The notes under the pieces: generated by a model | The model's input: the letters and a program-made list of their open reading frames with translations, nothing else | What the model was told of the DNA's origin: nothing | Database searches by the model: none | Program-made: the position numbers and the translations under genes | Shown here: piece by piece, positions 7,613 to 14,712 of the stretch | How the letters are laid out: the number at the start of each line of letters is the position of its first letter | How positions within the stretch are numbered: the first letter of the stretch is position 1 | NCBI GenBank assembly: GCA_937959145.1 | Contig: CALGMC010000301.1 | Location: forward strand, 1 to 14,712 | DNA: 14,712 nt | Direction of reading: 5' to 3' | DNA from: an uncultured Chlorobiales bacterium | GTDB taxonomy: Bacteria > Bacteroidota > Chlorobiia > Chlorobiales > Thermochlorobacteraceae

Positions 7613-7620
7613 GGTAAAAG

Positions 7621-7640
7621 TGTTCCAAACTTTTGGAACA
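7621..7640. repeat. Near-perfect 20-bp palindrome between sigma and anti-sigma genes
   Basis: TGTTCCAAA (7621-7629) and TTTGGAACA (7632-7640) are perfect inverted repeats around a 2-bp centre. The 2-bp gap is too short for an RNA loop without unpairing, so a binding site for a dimeric regulator is more likely than a terminator. Its right arm supplies GGAACA, which, 16 nt before CGCTAA (7657-7662), resembles the GGAAC/CTAA layout of ECF-type promoters; a start at about 7669 would leave an unusually short leader. The site may uncouple expression of the two genes. Confidence 0.5.
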
Positions 7641-7668
7641 GTAGTCTTTTTCCTAACGCTAAACATAC

Positions 7669-7673
7669 GGGAG
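7669..7673 (+). promoter_or_regulatory. Ribosome binding site supporting a GTG start
   Basis: GGGAG lies 8 nt upstream of the GTG at 7682 and supports this start for the anti-sigma gene; no ATG lies suitably near the cysteine-containing N-terminus. Confidence 0.55.
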
Positions 7674-7681
7674 TTTCAAGC

Positions 7682-8620
7682 GTGACTTGTAAAGAAGCCC
7701 AAGCCCTGATTTCTGCCGCCGTGGACGGCGAACTCGATGACGCAACCATGCGCGAGTTTCTCATCGCGATTGAAAAGTGTGAGCACTGCCGCGCGGAATA
7801 CGAAGCAGAGTTGCAAACGAAAAAATTGCTCCGCGAAAAACTTAAACGTGTTAAAGCTCCGCAAAGCCTTGTCGACGCAATTACACGCCAGACGATTGAA
7901 AGGGGAAAGCCAACGACGACGCAATTTAATGCGATGAGCGTTGCCACAGAACCCATTCAAACACCTAACCAACGTTTTGAGAGATGGAAGCGGGCACTCA
8001 TCGAAGCGATTTACATCAATCCACAACTCAATAGCAAAGCCCACCCTATTTTCGCAATGGCATTAGGAACTTGCATTTTAGCCATGCTCATTTTCGCGAG
8101 TTTCGCACGCGAAGAGCGAAATGTATTTGATGCACAGTCGTCCTACCTCACAGCAGGTGCGCAATCCAACATTTTTGACGCGACAAGCCGCCTCTTCGAT
8201 GAATCTCAAAATCCAGATGTTAAAACCAAAGATGCCAGCGTGATTGCCAATCACATTGAAAAAGTGTTCGGCGTCTCACCTGTCATTCCGAAAGTGAAAT
8301 CCTTTCAACCCAATGCGGCACGCATTGCGGCATTTGGCTCGGCAGACGTTGGTGAAGTGAGATTCGTTCATGACAAAGACCCGAAAACCGTTGTTGCCAT
8401 CTACATCGCGCGTGAGAATGATGTTCTGAAAAACGCGACCGTTGAACGCGATGTGATTCAATATATTTCCGAAAACGGACGTAACTTTTACCGCAAAACT
8501 TGCCCCAGCGGGAATCAAGTCGTTGTTTGGAAATGGGGAGAAATGATTTACATGGCGACGACCAATAATCCCGAAATCAATTTGCTTTCTGAGATTTCCA
8601 ATCCCCATTGGGTTAACTAA
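7682..8620 (+). CDS. Probable membrane-anchored anti-sigma factor (zinc-finger-like N-terminus)
   Basis: It begins with GTG behind a GGGAG ribosome site and has 312 residues. The N-terminal ~50 residues resemble the anti-sigma zinc-finger fold: MTCKEAQALISAAVDGELDD, then a helix and Cys33-x2-Cys36 (CEHC). The His usually four residues before the first Cys of CxxC is Ala29 here; Cys3 and His35 could take part in metal binding, or zinc may be absent. A single membrane helix spans about 122-140 (FAMALGTCILAMLIFASFA) and places a ~170-residue C-terminal domain outside the cytoplasm; that domain has no recognised motif. Position directly after the ECF sigma gene, with this topology, strongly suggests that it holds the sigma factor at the membrane until an envelope or redox signal releases it. 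The pairing is inferred from order and topology. Confidence 0.82.
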   Translation: MTCKEAQALISAAVDGELDDATMREFLIAIEKCEHCRAEYEAELQTKKLLREKLKRVKAPQSLVDAITRQTIERGKPTTTQFNAMSVATEPIQTPNQRFERWKRALIEAIYINPQLNSKAHPIFAMALGTCILAMLIFASFAREERNVFDAQSSYLTAGAQSNIFDATSRLFDESQNPDVKTKDASVIANHIEKVFGVSPVIPKVKSFQPNAARIAAFGSADVGEVRFVHDKDPKTVVAIYIARENDVLKNATVERDVIQYISENGRNFYRKTCPSGNQVVVWKWGEMIYMATTNNPEINLLSEISNPHWVN

Positions 8621-8629
8621 TCCCCCCGA

Positions 8630-8657
8630 TTGACATTTGTAGCGATTTACGTAGATT
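8630..8657 (+). promoter_or_regulatory. Sigma-70-like promoter for dut
   Basis: TTGACA (8630-8635, perfect -35) is separated by 16 nt from TAGATT (8652-8657, 4 of 6 to TATAAT). Transcription would start near 8664, leaving a ~27-nt leader before the dut ATG. The site begins 9 bp after the anti-sigma stop, so dut has its own promoter even if read-through occurs. Confidence 0.55.
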
Positions 8658-8690
8658 GATTTTTCTTCATAAACGCTGACGCTACGACCA

Positions 8691-9137
8691 ATGCCAACCG
8701 TTAAATTTCTTCGCCTCCACCCTAATGCGCAACTGCCAAAATATGCGACCGAGCACGCGGCTGGGCTTGACCTTCACGCTTGCAACGACGAAGACATTAT
8801 TGTTCAACCCCAAACCGTCGCCCTGATTCCGACAGGCTTTGCGATTGAGCTACCCATCGGCTACGAAGCCCAACTGCGACCGCGTAGCGGACTTGCGCTC
8901 AAACACGCCATCTCACTTCCCAACACGCCCGGAACCATTGACGCTGACTATCGCGGCGAAGTCAAAGTGATTCTTATCAATCATGGTAAAGAGCCGTTCA
9001 CGGTCAAAAAAGGCGATAGAATTGCGCAAATGGTGATTGCAAAGTATGAGCGCGTAGATTTTGTTGAAGTCGATTCACTTTCTGACACCGAGCGCGGCGC
9101 AGGCGGATTTGGGCATACAGGCGTGCGCGCTTCATGA
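8691..9137 (+). CDS. dut: Deoxyuridine 5'-triphosphate nucleotidohydrolase (dUTPase)
   Basis: It hydrolyses dUTP to dUMP and pyrophosphate, keeping uracil out of DNA and supplying dUMP for thymidylate synthesis. The 148 residues match the homotrimeric dUTPase family in length and all five motifs are present: AAGLDLHA (23-30), PRSGLA with Arg65 (64-69), PGTIDADYRGEV with catalytic Asp84 (80-91), RIAQMVIA (110-117), and the C-terminal RGAGGFGHTG (135-144), whose Phe140 stacks over uracil. The ATG at 8691 is at the family's usual position; there is no Shine-Dalgarno, but a good promoter lies just upstream. It precedes recQ by 212 bp in the same orientation. No alteration is seen; identification is secure. 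Confidence 0.98.
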   Translation: MPTVKFLRLHPNAQLPKYATEHAAGLDLHACNDEDIIVQPQTVALIPTGFAIELPIGYEAQLRPRSGLALKHAISLPNTPGTIDADYRGEVKVILINHGKEPFTVKKGDRIAQMVIAKYERVDFVEVDSLSDTERGAGGFGHTGVRAS

Positions 9138-9349
9138 GCGGGACTCCCAAAACTTTTCTATCTTCCACGACTTAAAGAAAACCGAGCGAAAAAAATTTTC
9201 AAAAGGCGTGCATCAACTCGATGTGCCACTTTCGGGCGTTGTGAAAATTTTCAAGCCGTAAAACGCTAAACGATGAGTAAATTCCTCACGCAATTCAGGT
9301 TTAGATGCGTTTTAACTTCGTTTAATTTCATTGTGCCTTGCCGACCACA
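9138..9349. other. Intergenic dut-recQ region with AT-rich palindrome and direct repeat
   Basis: This 212-bp gap holds no recognised gene. AAAATTTTCAA occurs twice (9192-9202 and 9244-9254), and the second copy lies within the perfect palindrome TGAAAATTTTCA (9242-9253). CGCTAAACGA (9264-9273) repeats a decamer found before the sigma gene (6668-6677). One frame stays open after the dut stop to 9261 but has no start codon there. No clear terminator or promoter is seen; recQ control elements are presumably here. Confidence 0.4.
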
Positions 9350-11131
9350 ATGCCACAAGTTTCTCAACCCCACAACACTGCCGAAGACGATGCGTTGCTT
9401 GGGCGCGCCCGCCAACTGCTCCGCTATCTTTTCGGCTATGAATCGTTCAGAGGTGAGCAAGAAAAAGTGATTCTCTCTTTGCTCAAAGGCAAAGATACGC
9501 TTGCCATCATGCCGACAGGACAAGGGAAATCGCTCTGCTACCAAATTCCCGCGCAAATGTTCACAGGCTTGACGCTCGTTATTTCGCCGCTCATTGCGCT
9601 GATGAAAGACCAAGTCGATTCGCTCAAAGCCATCGGCTACCCTGCCGCCGCGATTAACAGCCAAACCAGTCTTGGCGCGGTTCAACGCACCTTTCTTGAA
9701 ATTTATCAAGGCAAGTTGAAAGTGCTGTTCGTTGCGCCCGAGCGATTAGAGACGAAGAATTTTATTTCGGCGATGCAAGGCGTTGAACTCTCGCTGGTCG
9801 CTGTCGATGAAGCGCATTGCATTTCCGAATGGGGCTACGATTTCCGTCCGAGTTATCAACGCATTGCAGAAGGCATTGCGGCGATTTCGCCAAACAAGCG
9901 TCCTATCATGCTGGCTCTGACGGCAACGGCAACCGAAGAAGTTGTCGAGGATATTCAAACCTTTCTCAATCTTCAATCGCCCACCGTCATTGTTGGCGGC
10001 TTCGAGCGCACCAATCTTTCGCTCTCCATTTTCGCCTTGGAAAATAAGCGTCAAAAACTCCTTCAAATTTTGAACGCCGTTAAAGGCGCGGCGATGGTCT
10101 ATACGATGAGCCGAAAACTCGCCGAAGAAACGGCGGCATTTCTTCAACAATCAGGTATCAAAGCCACCTACTACCACGCGGGGCTTTCTGACGAAGAGCG
10201 GTCACGGATTCAAGATGCTTTTTTCAAAAACGAGTATCGCGTGGTGTGTGCCACGAATGCGTTTGGAATGGGCGTCAATAAAACCGATGTCCGCGTCGTG
10301 GTGCATCTTGAACTGCCCGAAACGATTGAATCTTACTATCAAGAAGCGGGAAGAGCAGGACGCGACGGCAAAAAAAGTTACGCCGTTCTGCTTTACTCGC
10401 CACGCGACATCGAGAAAGGTGATTACCTGCTCTCGCAATCCTATCCAAGCAAAGAAGACGTTGAACTGACCTACAACGAACTCCGAACCCGATTAGGCAA
10501 AAGCGAAACACAAACCCTCACCGTTGAACGCCAACTGCTTATCAGTGCCTTGCAAGCCAAACAAGGAAAATCGTTCGGCGCGATTAAGTTTGAGGCAACG
10601 CTCGATATTCTCGAGCACGCGAACATCATCGAGCGGCTGCACGGCGACCTTGAACGCGAACTGCTTCGCGTGGTGGTGCATCGCGAGGTTATCGCTGAAT
10701 GGGTTGAGCGAAGTCGCAGTGCTGTTCAGCAAAAAATCTATGAACAACTCTTGCGCTCTTTTGGACACGAATGTTTTTCCACGAGCGTGCAGTTTGATTT
10801 GACGCAATTTGCTTTCAAAGCAGGATTAGACCCAAAGGCATCGTTGAAGATTTTTCAAGAATGGCATCAAGCCGGATTGATTCAGTTCTATTCGGGAGAA
10901 CTTGTCTCAGTGGTTATGCTTGCGCCAAATTTGAATCCGAAAAAACTGCCGATTGATTGGAACGCGATTGAACGACGAAAGAGCGTTGCCGAAAAAAAAT
11001 TCCGAAGCATCAAAAACTACATTCGCTATACGAAATGTCGGCGCAATTACATTTTAGATTACTTCGGCGAGACCCGCTACACCGAGCGGTGCGGCATTTG
11101 TGATAACTGCCTGAGGCGACACGAAAAATAA
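9350..11131 (+). CDS. recQ: RecQ-family ATP-dependent DNA helicase with C-terminal zinc site
   Basis: A superfamily 2 3'-5' DNA helicase acting in recombination and replication-fork repair. Residues about 15-350 are the helicase core: Walker A MPTGQGKS (54-61, Lys60), DEAH box (153-156) within VDEAHCISEWGYDFRPSY, the TATA motif III, and motif VI QEAGRAGRDG (331-340). Residues 350-555 are a divergent winged-helix-like region. The last 31 residues carry the zinc site Cys563, Cys581, Cys584, Cys587 in a CRRNYILDYFGE-CGICDNC context. In E. coli RecQ this zinc module directly follows the helicase core and precedes winged-helix and HRDC domains; here it is terminal and there is no HRDC, a layout I recall from Bacteroidota/Chlorobiota RecQ paralogues. 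I choose the ATG at 9350 (593 residues) over a TTG four codons upstream. Confidence 0.95.
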   Translation: MPQVSQPHNTAEDDALLGRARQLLRYLFGYESFRGEQEKVILSLLKGKDTLAIMPTGQGKSLCYQIPAQMFTGLTLVISPLIALMKDQVDSLKAIGYPAAAINSQTSLGAVQRTFLEIYQGKLKVLFVAPERLETKNFISAMQGVELSLVAVDEAHCISEWGYDFRPSYQRIAEGIAAISPNKRPIMLALTATATEEVVEDIQTFLNLQSPTVIVGGFERTNLSLSIFALENKRQKLLQILNAVKGAAMVYTMSRKLAEETAAFLQQSGIKATYYHAGLSDEERSRIQDAFFKNEYRVVCATNAFGMGVNKTDVRVVVHLELPETIESYYQEAGRAGRDGKKSYAVLLYSPRDIEKGDYLLSQSYPSKEDVELTYNELRTRLGKSETQTLTVERQLLISALQAKQGKSFGAIKFEATLDILEHANIIERLHGDLERELLRVVVHREVIAEWVERSRSAVQQKIYEQLLRSFGHECFSTSVQFDLTQFAFKAGLDPKASLKIFQEWHQAGLIQFYSGELVSVVMLAPNLNPKKLPIDWNAIERRKSVAEKKFRSIKNYIRYTKCRRNYILDYFGETRYTERCGICDNCLRRHEK

Positions 11132-11211
11132 CGGCATTTCTGCTATCTTTATGCCTATCGCAATCATTACACCAAAACAAAGAGCATCTCAAACGAAGTT
11201 GTTCTACATTT

Positions 11212-12957
11212 ATGTCTCTCGACTCTGCCATACTCGACGAATTAAAATCGTGCTGCAAAGACGATGCCGCCTTTGAGCGCATGCGTGCGCTGTTAGAGGC
11301 TCGGTTTAGCACTTGCAATGAAGTAGAGTCAATGCTTCAACACACTGTTGAAGTCTTACAGGGTGAAGTGCGCGAGCAGATTCGAATTGAGGAAGAACTT
11401 GCCGCACAAGAGCAGTTCTACCGCTCGCTGTTTGAAAACGCAAACATCGGGCTGGCTTTCAAGAAGAATGATAAAATCGTGCGTGCGAATCGCGCCTATC
11501 TTGAAATGTTGGGTTACTCCGCCGATGAAATCGCTCAAAAGACACTTGCCGATATTACCCACCTCGATGACCTTCCGCAACAACTTGCGTTAAATGCACA
11601 ACTCGTGCGCGGAGAGATTTCTCAATACACTTTGACGAAACGATACATTCGCAAAGATGGGAGCGTCATTTGGTCAGAAATAAATGGCTCAGCATTCCGA
11701 GACAAGCATAATCAACTGATATTTTTGATTGTCGCAAAAGATATTACCCTACAAAAACAGATGGAGGCAGAAAGAGAACTGCTTTATGAGCAACTGCTTC
11801 AATCGCAAAAGATGGAATCGATTGGCGTGTTGGCGAGCGGTGTGGCGCACGAGTTTAACAACATCTTAGCGGGCATTTTAGGCGCAACAACATTGCTCAA
11901 AAAGGAAGTAGTAGGAAATCCGAAAGCCGAAAAGCGTGTCGCACAAATTGAAACCGCCTCGCAACGTGCGGCAACCATCGTCAAACAGATGCTGGGCTTT
12001 GCACGAAAAGGCAAGATGAATGTTCAAACGATTGACCTTCGGCAGTGTATCAAAAATGTGTTGAACATGGTTGAGCCAACGATTGATAAGCCCATTGTCG
12101 TGAAAACAGATTTTCAGGTCGATGATGCAACGGCTTTCATAGAAGGTGATGAAGGGCAACTCGAGCAAGTGATTTTGAACCTTGCGGTCAATGCGCGCGA
12201 CGCCTTATTGGAAGCAATTCCACCAATCGATAATCCAGAAATTTCGCTTACACTTGCATGTGAAACGACTCCAAAAAATCTTGCTTCTGAATCGTCCTTA
12301 CCAAGCGATATGAAGATGCTTCACCTCGCCGTGCGCGATAACGGCATAGGCATGTCGAAAGAAGTTCAAGCCAAAATGTTTGAGCCGTTTTTCACCACGA
12401 AAGAAGTCGGCAAAGGCACGGGGCTGGGGCTTTCAATGGTCTATGGCATTGTGAAAAATCATCAAGGATTTATTTCGGTTGAGAGCACGGTTGGCGAAGG
12501 CACAACATTTCACCTTTACTTTCCTTTGAGTGAAAAGTGGAGAATGCAAATCCATAGCAAAGAAAATTCTGATGTAATTGGCGCAATGAAAGGCACAATT
12601 TTGGTGGTTGATGATGAGCCGTTTATCCGCGAGTTTTTAAGCGAGATACTCGAAGAAAATGGTTTTCTCGTTTATACAGAAAGCAGTGGCAAAAGTGGGC
12701 TTGCATTTTTCGAAGCCCATCGAGAGGAGATTGATTTAGTCGTAACCGATAGAAATATGCCCGAATTAGATGGCGAGCGTCTATTGATGCAACTCAAATC
12801 GATTCGCCCGAGTCTGCCCGTGATTTTAATAACAGGAAATATAGAAAATGACATCACTGACAGGCTGGAGCAAAGCGGCGCGCATAAAGTTTTGAGAAAG
12901 CCGTTTGACCCCGAAGACCTGCTTTCCGCCATCGCGTCAGCATTACAATCGAATTAA
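11212..12957 (+). CDS. Soluble PAS-domain hybrid histidine kinase with receiver
   Basis: A cytoplasmic sensor kinase without signal peptide or membrane helices. Residues 1-66 are helical, ending in a charged coiled-coil-like stretch. A PAS domain follows (about 69-185; FYRSLFENANIGLAF, ANRAYLEMLGY, ending in AKDITLQKQ with a PAC-like end). The phospho-acceptor helix has His213 in GVAHEFNNILAG. The ATPase domain has the N-box with Asn323 and Asn327 (NLAVNARDAL), DNGIGMS, and the GTGLGLSMVYGIVKNH lid region. A receiver closes the protein (about 462-578): Asp467-Asp468, phospho-acceptor Asp513 in VVTDRNMPELDG, Thr541 and Lys563. All catalytic residues are intact. No HPt domain or output gene adjoins it, so its partner is unknown; the orphan regulator at 2758 is one candidate only by proximity. 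No Shine-Dalgarno is seen. Confidence 0.95.
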   Translation: MSLDSAILDELKSCCKDDAAFERMRALLEARFSTCNEVESMLQHTVEVLQGEVREQIRIEEELAAQEQFYRSLFENANIGLAFKKNDKIVRANRAYLEMLGYSADEIAQKTLADITHLDDLPQQLALNAQLVRGEISQYTLTKRYIRKDGSVIWSEINGSAFRDKHNQLIFLIVAKDITLQKQMEAERELLYEQLLQSQKMESIGVLASGVAHEFNNILAGILGATTLLKKEVVGNPKAEKRVAQIETASQRAATIVKQMLGFARKGKMNVQTIDLRQCIKNVLNMVEPTIDKPIVVKTDFQVDDATAFIEGDEGQLEQVILNLAVNARDALLEAIPPIDNPEISLTLACETTPKNLASESSLPSDMKMLHLAVRDNGIGMSKEVQAKMFEPFFTTKEVGKGTGLGLSMVYGIVKNHQGFISVESTVGEGTTFHLYFPLSEKWRMQIHSKENSDVIGAMKGTILVVDDEPFIREFLSEILEENGFLVYTESSGKSGLAFFEAHREEIDLVVTDRNMPELDGERLLMQLKSIRPSLPVILITGNIENDITDRLEQSGAHKVLRKPFDPEDLLSAIASALQSN

Positions 12958-13029
12958 GACGGTTAGAAATCGTGCGAACAAATGCGCAAGAACAAGTATA
13001 TTTCTTGTTATCAATTCAAAACTTACTTT

Positions 13030-13557
13030 ATGCGCGCACTTCGGCTTCTTGTTCTAATCATTTGTGTTGTTTGCACCACTTCCCTTCTATCTGCACAAGA
13101 GCGTCGCGTCGGCGAAGATTTCGGCGGGATTGCGTTCAAGATTGCGCCGCCTGTTGGCGTTTTTGGCGAGACGTTCAACATTGGTTGGGGCATTTCAGCA
13201 ATGAACGAATATGTGCTGTTCAAAAATTGGAGTATTTCCTTCGACATCACCTACCTGCGCTGGGGCGCAAAGCCAAACGATTTAATTGAAAGTTTCACGA
13301 TGATTGCCTTCACTGCCGCGCCGAAATTTTACGTTTGGAACGACATTTACATCTCGCTGGAAATGGGCGGATTTTACGGCACGACCGAATCTTCGCGTGG
13401 ACCGCGCTTCGAGGAGCGATACCAATTCGGCGTCGTCCCCGCGATTGGTTATCATCAAGGAGCGTGGGATTTCGCTGTTGAATATGCGCTCGTGCGCAAT
13501 CGAAATTGGGTGAATCTGCGTGCTGGGTTCTATCTCTTCGATTTTCAGTTGAATTGA
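13030..13557 (+). CDS. Small outer-membrane beta-barrel-like protein
   Basis: I start at the ATG at 13030 because it begins a typical signal peptide: MRALR, the hydrophobic core LLVLIICVVC and a likely signal peptidase I site after LLSA22. The ATG at 12982 would place 16 polar residues before it. The mature ~153 residues alternate polar and hydrophobic or aromatic residues in many short strands (WSISFDITYLRWG, PKFYVWNDIYISLEMGGFYG, WDFAVEYALVRNRNWVNLRAGFYLF) and end in an aromatic-rich strand, FDFQLN, as in small outer-membrane barrels. Function is unknown. An inverted repeat (AACAAG 12991-12996, CTTGTT 13004-13009) flanks a TATATT in its leader and could be a promoter with operator. The polyprenyl synthase gene starts 15 bp after its stop, so the two are probably co-transcribed. 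Confidence 0.75.
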   Translation: MRALRLLVLIICVVCTTSLLSAQERRVGEDFGGIAFKIAPPVGVFGETFNIGWGISAMNEYVLFKNWSISFDITYLRWGAKPNDLIESFTMIAFTAAPKFYVWNDIYISLEMGGFYGTTESSRGPRFEERYQFGVVPAIGYHQGAWDFAVEYALVRNRNWVNLRAGFYLFDFQLN

Positions 13558-13572
13558 TTCTTAACCTTTTCA

Positions 13573-14565
13573 ATGAAACATCAACCTTCTCCAATCAACG
13601 TGGCAAAGGATTACGACGCCAAACGCCACGCCGTTAATCGTGCTCTTTCCAAACTCTTTCGTGCAAAGCCCGACGAACTCTACGAGCCTGCGCGATACAT
13701 TCTCGAAGGCAAAGGCAAACGCTTTCGTCCAATGTTGGTGCTCTTCGGCGCGGAATCCATTTCGGGCAGTTCTAAAAATGCCATGCCGCTCGCGCTCGCC
13801 GTTGAAGTGCTACACAACTTCACGCTTATTCATGACGACATTATGGACAAAGCCGACCTCCGACACGGCAGAGCAACCGTCCACAAAAAATGGGACATTG
13901 ACACTGCCATTCTCACGGGCGACGTCATGCACGCCACCGCCTTTGAACTTGTGCTTCAAACAAAATCCAAAAACCTTCAACAGATTCTCTCGCTCTTCGC
14001 CGAAAGCGTGATTCGCATTTGCGACGGACAAGCCTACGACAAAGCCTTTGAATTGCGCAAAGACGTCTCGCTTGATGATTACCTGATGATGATTTCTTAC
14101 AAAACAGGACGCCTGATTTCAGCCTCGCTCGAGTTAGGTGGGCTTGCCGCCGATGCTTCGCCTGAACAAGCCAAACGGCTACGCCGAATTGGCGAACTCA
14201 TCGGACGAGCCTTCCAAATTCAAGACGACTTGCTCGACATCATGGCAGGAGAAAAATCGGGCAAACGGCTTGGCGGCGACCTCATCGAAGGCAAAAAAAC
14301 CTTTCTCTTGCTCAAAGCCCTTGAACTCACCAAAGGCAAAGACAATGCCCTGCTCAAATCTATCATCAAAAACAAAGGTATTGACCCCTCGCGCGTCATG
14401 GAAGTCAAAGCCATCTATGAACAGTGTGGTGTCATTGAAGAAACCCAAGCCACAATCAAACGCGACTTTGAAAAAGCTAAATCGCTCGCGCTCAAACTGC
14501 CACACCAACGCGGACGCGAGCAACTCATTGCCTTTGCTGAACTCGTGATGCAACGCGAGTTCTAA
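13573..14565 (+). CDS. Polyprenyl diphosphate synthase (trans-isoprenyl chain elongation)
   Basis: It condenses isopentenyl diphosphate with allylic diphosphates, supplying precursors for carotenoids, (bacterio)chlorophyll tails or quinones. The 330 residues match the family. Seen motifs: GKGKRFRP (46-53, substrate diphosphate binding), the first Asp-rich motif DDIMD (88-92) followed by the RHGR segment, and the second, QDDLLD (217-222). The first motif is the DDxxD form without the two-residue insertion of type II farnesyl synthases. Phe83, five residues before it, is a bulky chain-length-limiting residue of the kind found in short-chain (C15-C20) synthases, which would suit geranylgeranyl diphosphate; long-chain quinone synthases usually have a small residue near here. 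Product length is therefore inferred. The start codon fits the family N-terminus, and the gene probably shares a transcript with the barrel gene upstream. Confidence 0.9.
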   Translation: MKHQPSPINVAKDYDAKRHAVNRALSKLFRAKPDELYEPARYILEGKGKRFRPMLVLFGAESISGSSKNAMPLALAVEVLHNFTLIHDDIMDKADLRHGRATVHKKWDIDTAILTGDVMHATAFELVLQTKSKNLQQILSLFAESVIRICDGQAYDKAFELRKDVSLDDYLMMISYKTGRLISASLELGGLAADASPEQAKRLRRIGELIGRAFQIQDDLLDIMAGEKSGKRLGGDLIEGKKTFLLLKALELTKGKDNALLKSIIKNKGIDPSRVMEVKAIYEQCGVIEETQATIKRDFEKAKSLALKLPHQRGREQLIAFAELVMQREF

Positions 14566-14667
14566 CCAAGGGAATTTCAATCAAGGTTGGCTCACCGTCG
14601 CCATTCCGACCAAAGCAAGAAACTCAAACCCGATGCTTGGAATAATTTTGGCAAGGCAATCCCCAAC

Positions 14668-14695
14668 AAAAAAGGAGAGCCACAAACTCTCCTTT
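14668..14695 (-). terminator. Rho-independent terminator for a leftward gene beyond the right edge
   Basis: AAAGGAGAG (14671-14679) and CTCTCCTTT (14687-14695) form a 9-bp stem with a 7-nt loop. Read on the minus strand the stem is followed by a run of T (complement of the A run at 14668-14673), a proper U-tract; on the plus strand it is followed by GCGAATT, a poor tract. It therefore mainly serves a minus-strand gene entering from the right; a TAA on that strand at 14703-14701 could be its stop. Confidence 0.65.
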
Positions 14696-14712
14696 GCGAA
14701 TTAAACTCCAAC

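Noticed and set aside
9817..10047. Other-frame open stretches inside recQ, pyrG and crtH
   Set aside because: All overlap strongly supported genes with complete catalytic motifs and show no domain or start signals of their own.
12991..13009. AACAAG...CTTGTT inverted repeat as a terminator of the hybrid kinase gene
   Set aside because: The stem is only 6 bp, AT-rich and not followed by a U-tract; it is better seen as a possible control site of the barrel gene.
14633..14703. Short plus-strand frame of 23 codons at the right edge
   Set aside because: It runs through the terminator hairpin and has no ribosome site or recognisable sequence.

Overview
The window fits a bacterium of the Bacteroidota/Chlorobiota (FCB) group, most likely the green-sulfur-bacterial lineage (Chlorobiota, Chloroherpeton-like). 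The evidence is: (i) a secreted protein ending in a type IX secretion sorting domain with the QNYPNPFNPST signature; (ii) a CrtH/CRTISO-type carotene isomerase, the CrtP/CrtQ/CrtH route used by green sulfur bacteria and cyanobacteria; (iii) a RecQ helicase whose zinc site is its very C-terminus; (iv) mostly weak or absent Shine-Dalgarno sequences. The genus is inference. No rRNA, tRNA, CRISPR array, insertion sequence or phage gene was recognised, and the region reads as ordinary chromosome.

Layout. 1-802 (+): the 3' end of a type IX secreted protein, closed by a strong hairpin terminator shared with the convergent pyrG (CTP synthase, 898-2568, -). The pyrG start faces a 189-bp divergent gap that contains a short in-frame trace resembling a receiver domain. 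2758-3465 (+): an orphan response regulator with a non-DNA-binding-like output region, ending 6 bp from a convergent unknown lipoprotein gene (3472-4353, -). 4553-4942 (+): a small protein with a compact Cys/His cluster and the best Shine-Dalgarno of the window. 4967-6475 (-): crtH-like carotene isomerase.

6692-8620 (+): an ECF-type sigma factor with a long lysine-rich N-terminal extension, then its likely membrane anti-sigma factor; a near-perfect 20-bp palindrome lies between the two genes. 8691-9137 (+): dut, with a good sigma-70-like promoter. 9350-11131 (+): recQ. 11212-12957 (+): a soluble PAS hybrid histidine kinase. 13030-13557 (+): a small outer-membrane barrel-like protein, closely followed by 13573-14565 (+): a polyprenyl diphosphate synthase. 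A terminator on the minus strand at the right edge implies another gene entering from the right.

Functional themes. Nucleotide supply and genome maintenance are represented by pyrG, dut and recQ. Isoprenoid and carotenoid synthesis is represented by the polyprenyl synthase and crtH, about 7 kb apart. Signalling is represented by the orphan regulator, the hybrid kinase and the sigma/anti-sigma pair, and the cell envelope by the type IX cargo, lipoprotein and barrel protein. I did not find a convincing new multi-gene system. The items most worth checking are the receiver-like trace next to pyrG, the palindrome and N-terminal extension of the sigma/anti-sigma locus, and the small Cys-cluster protein.
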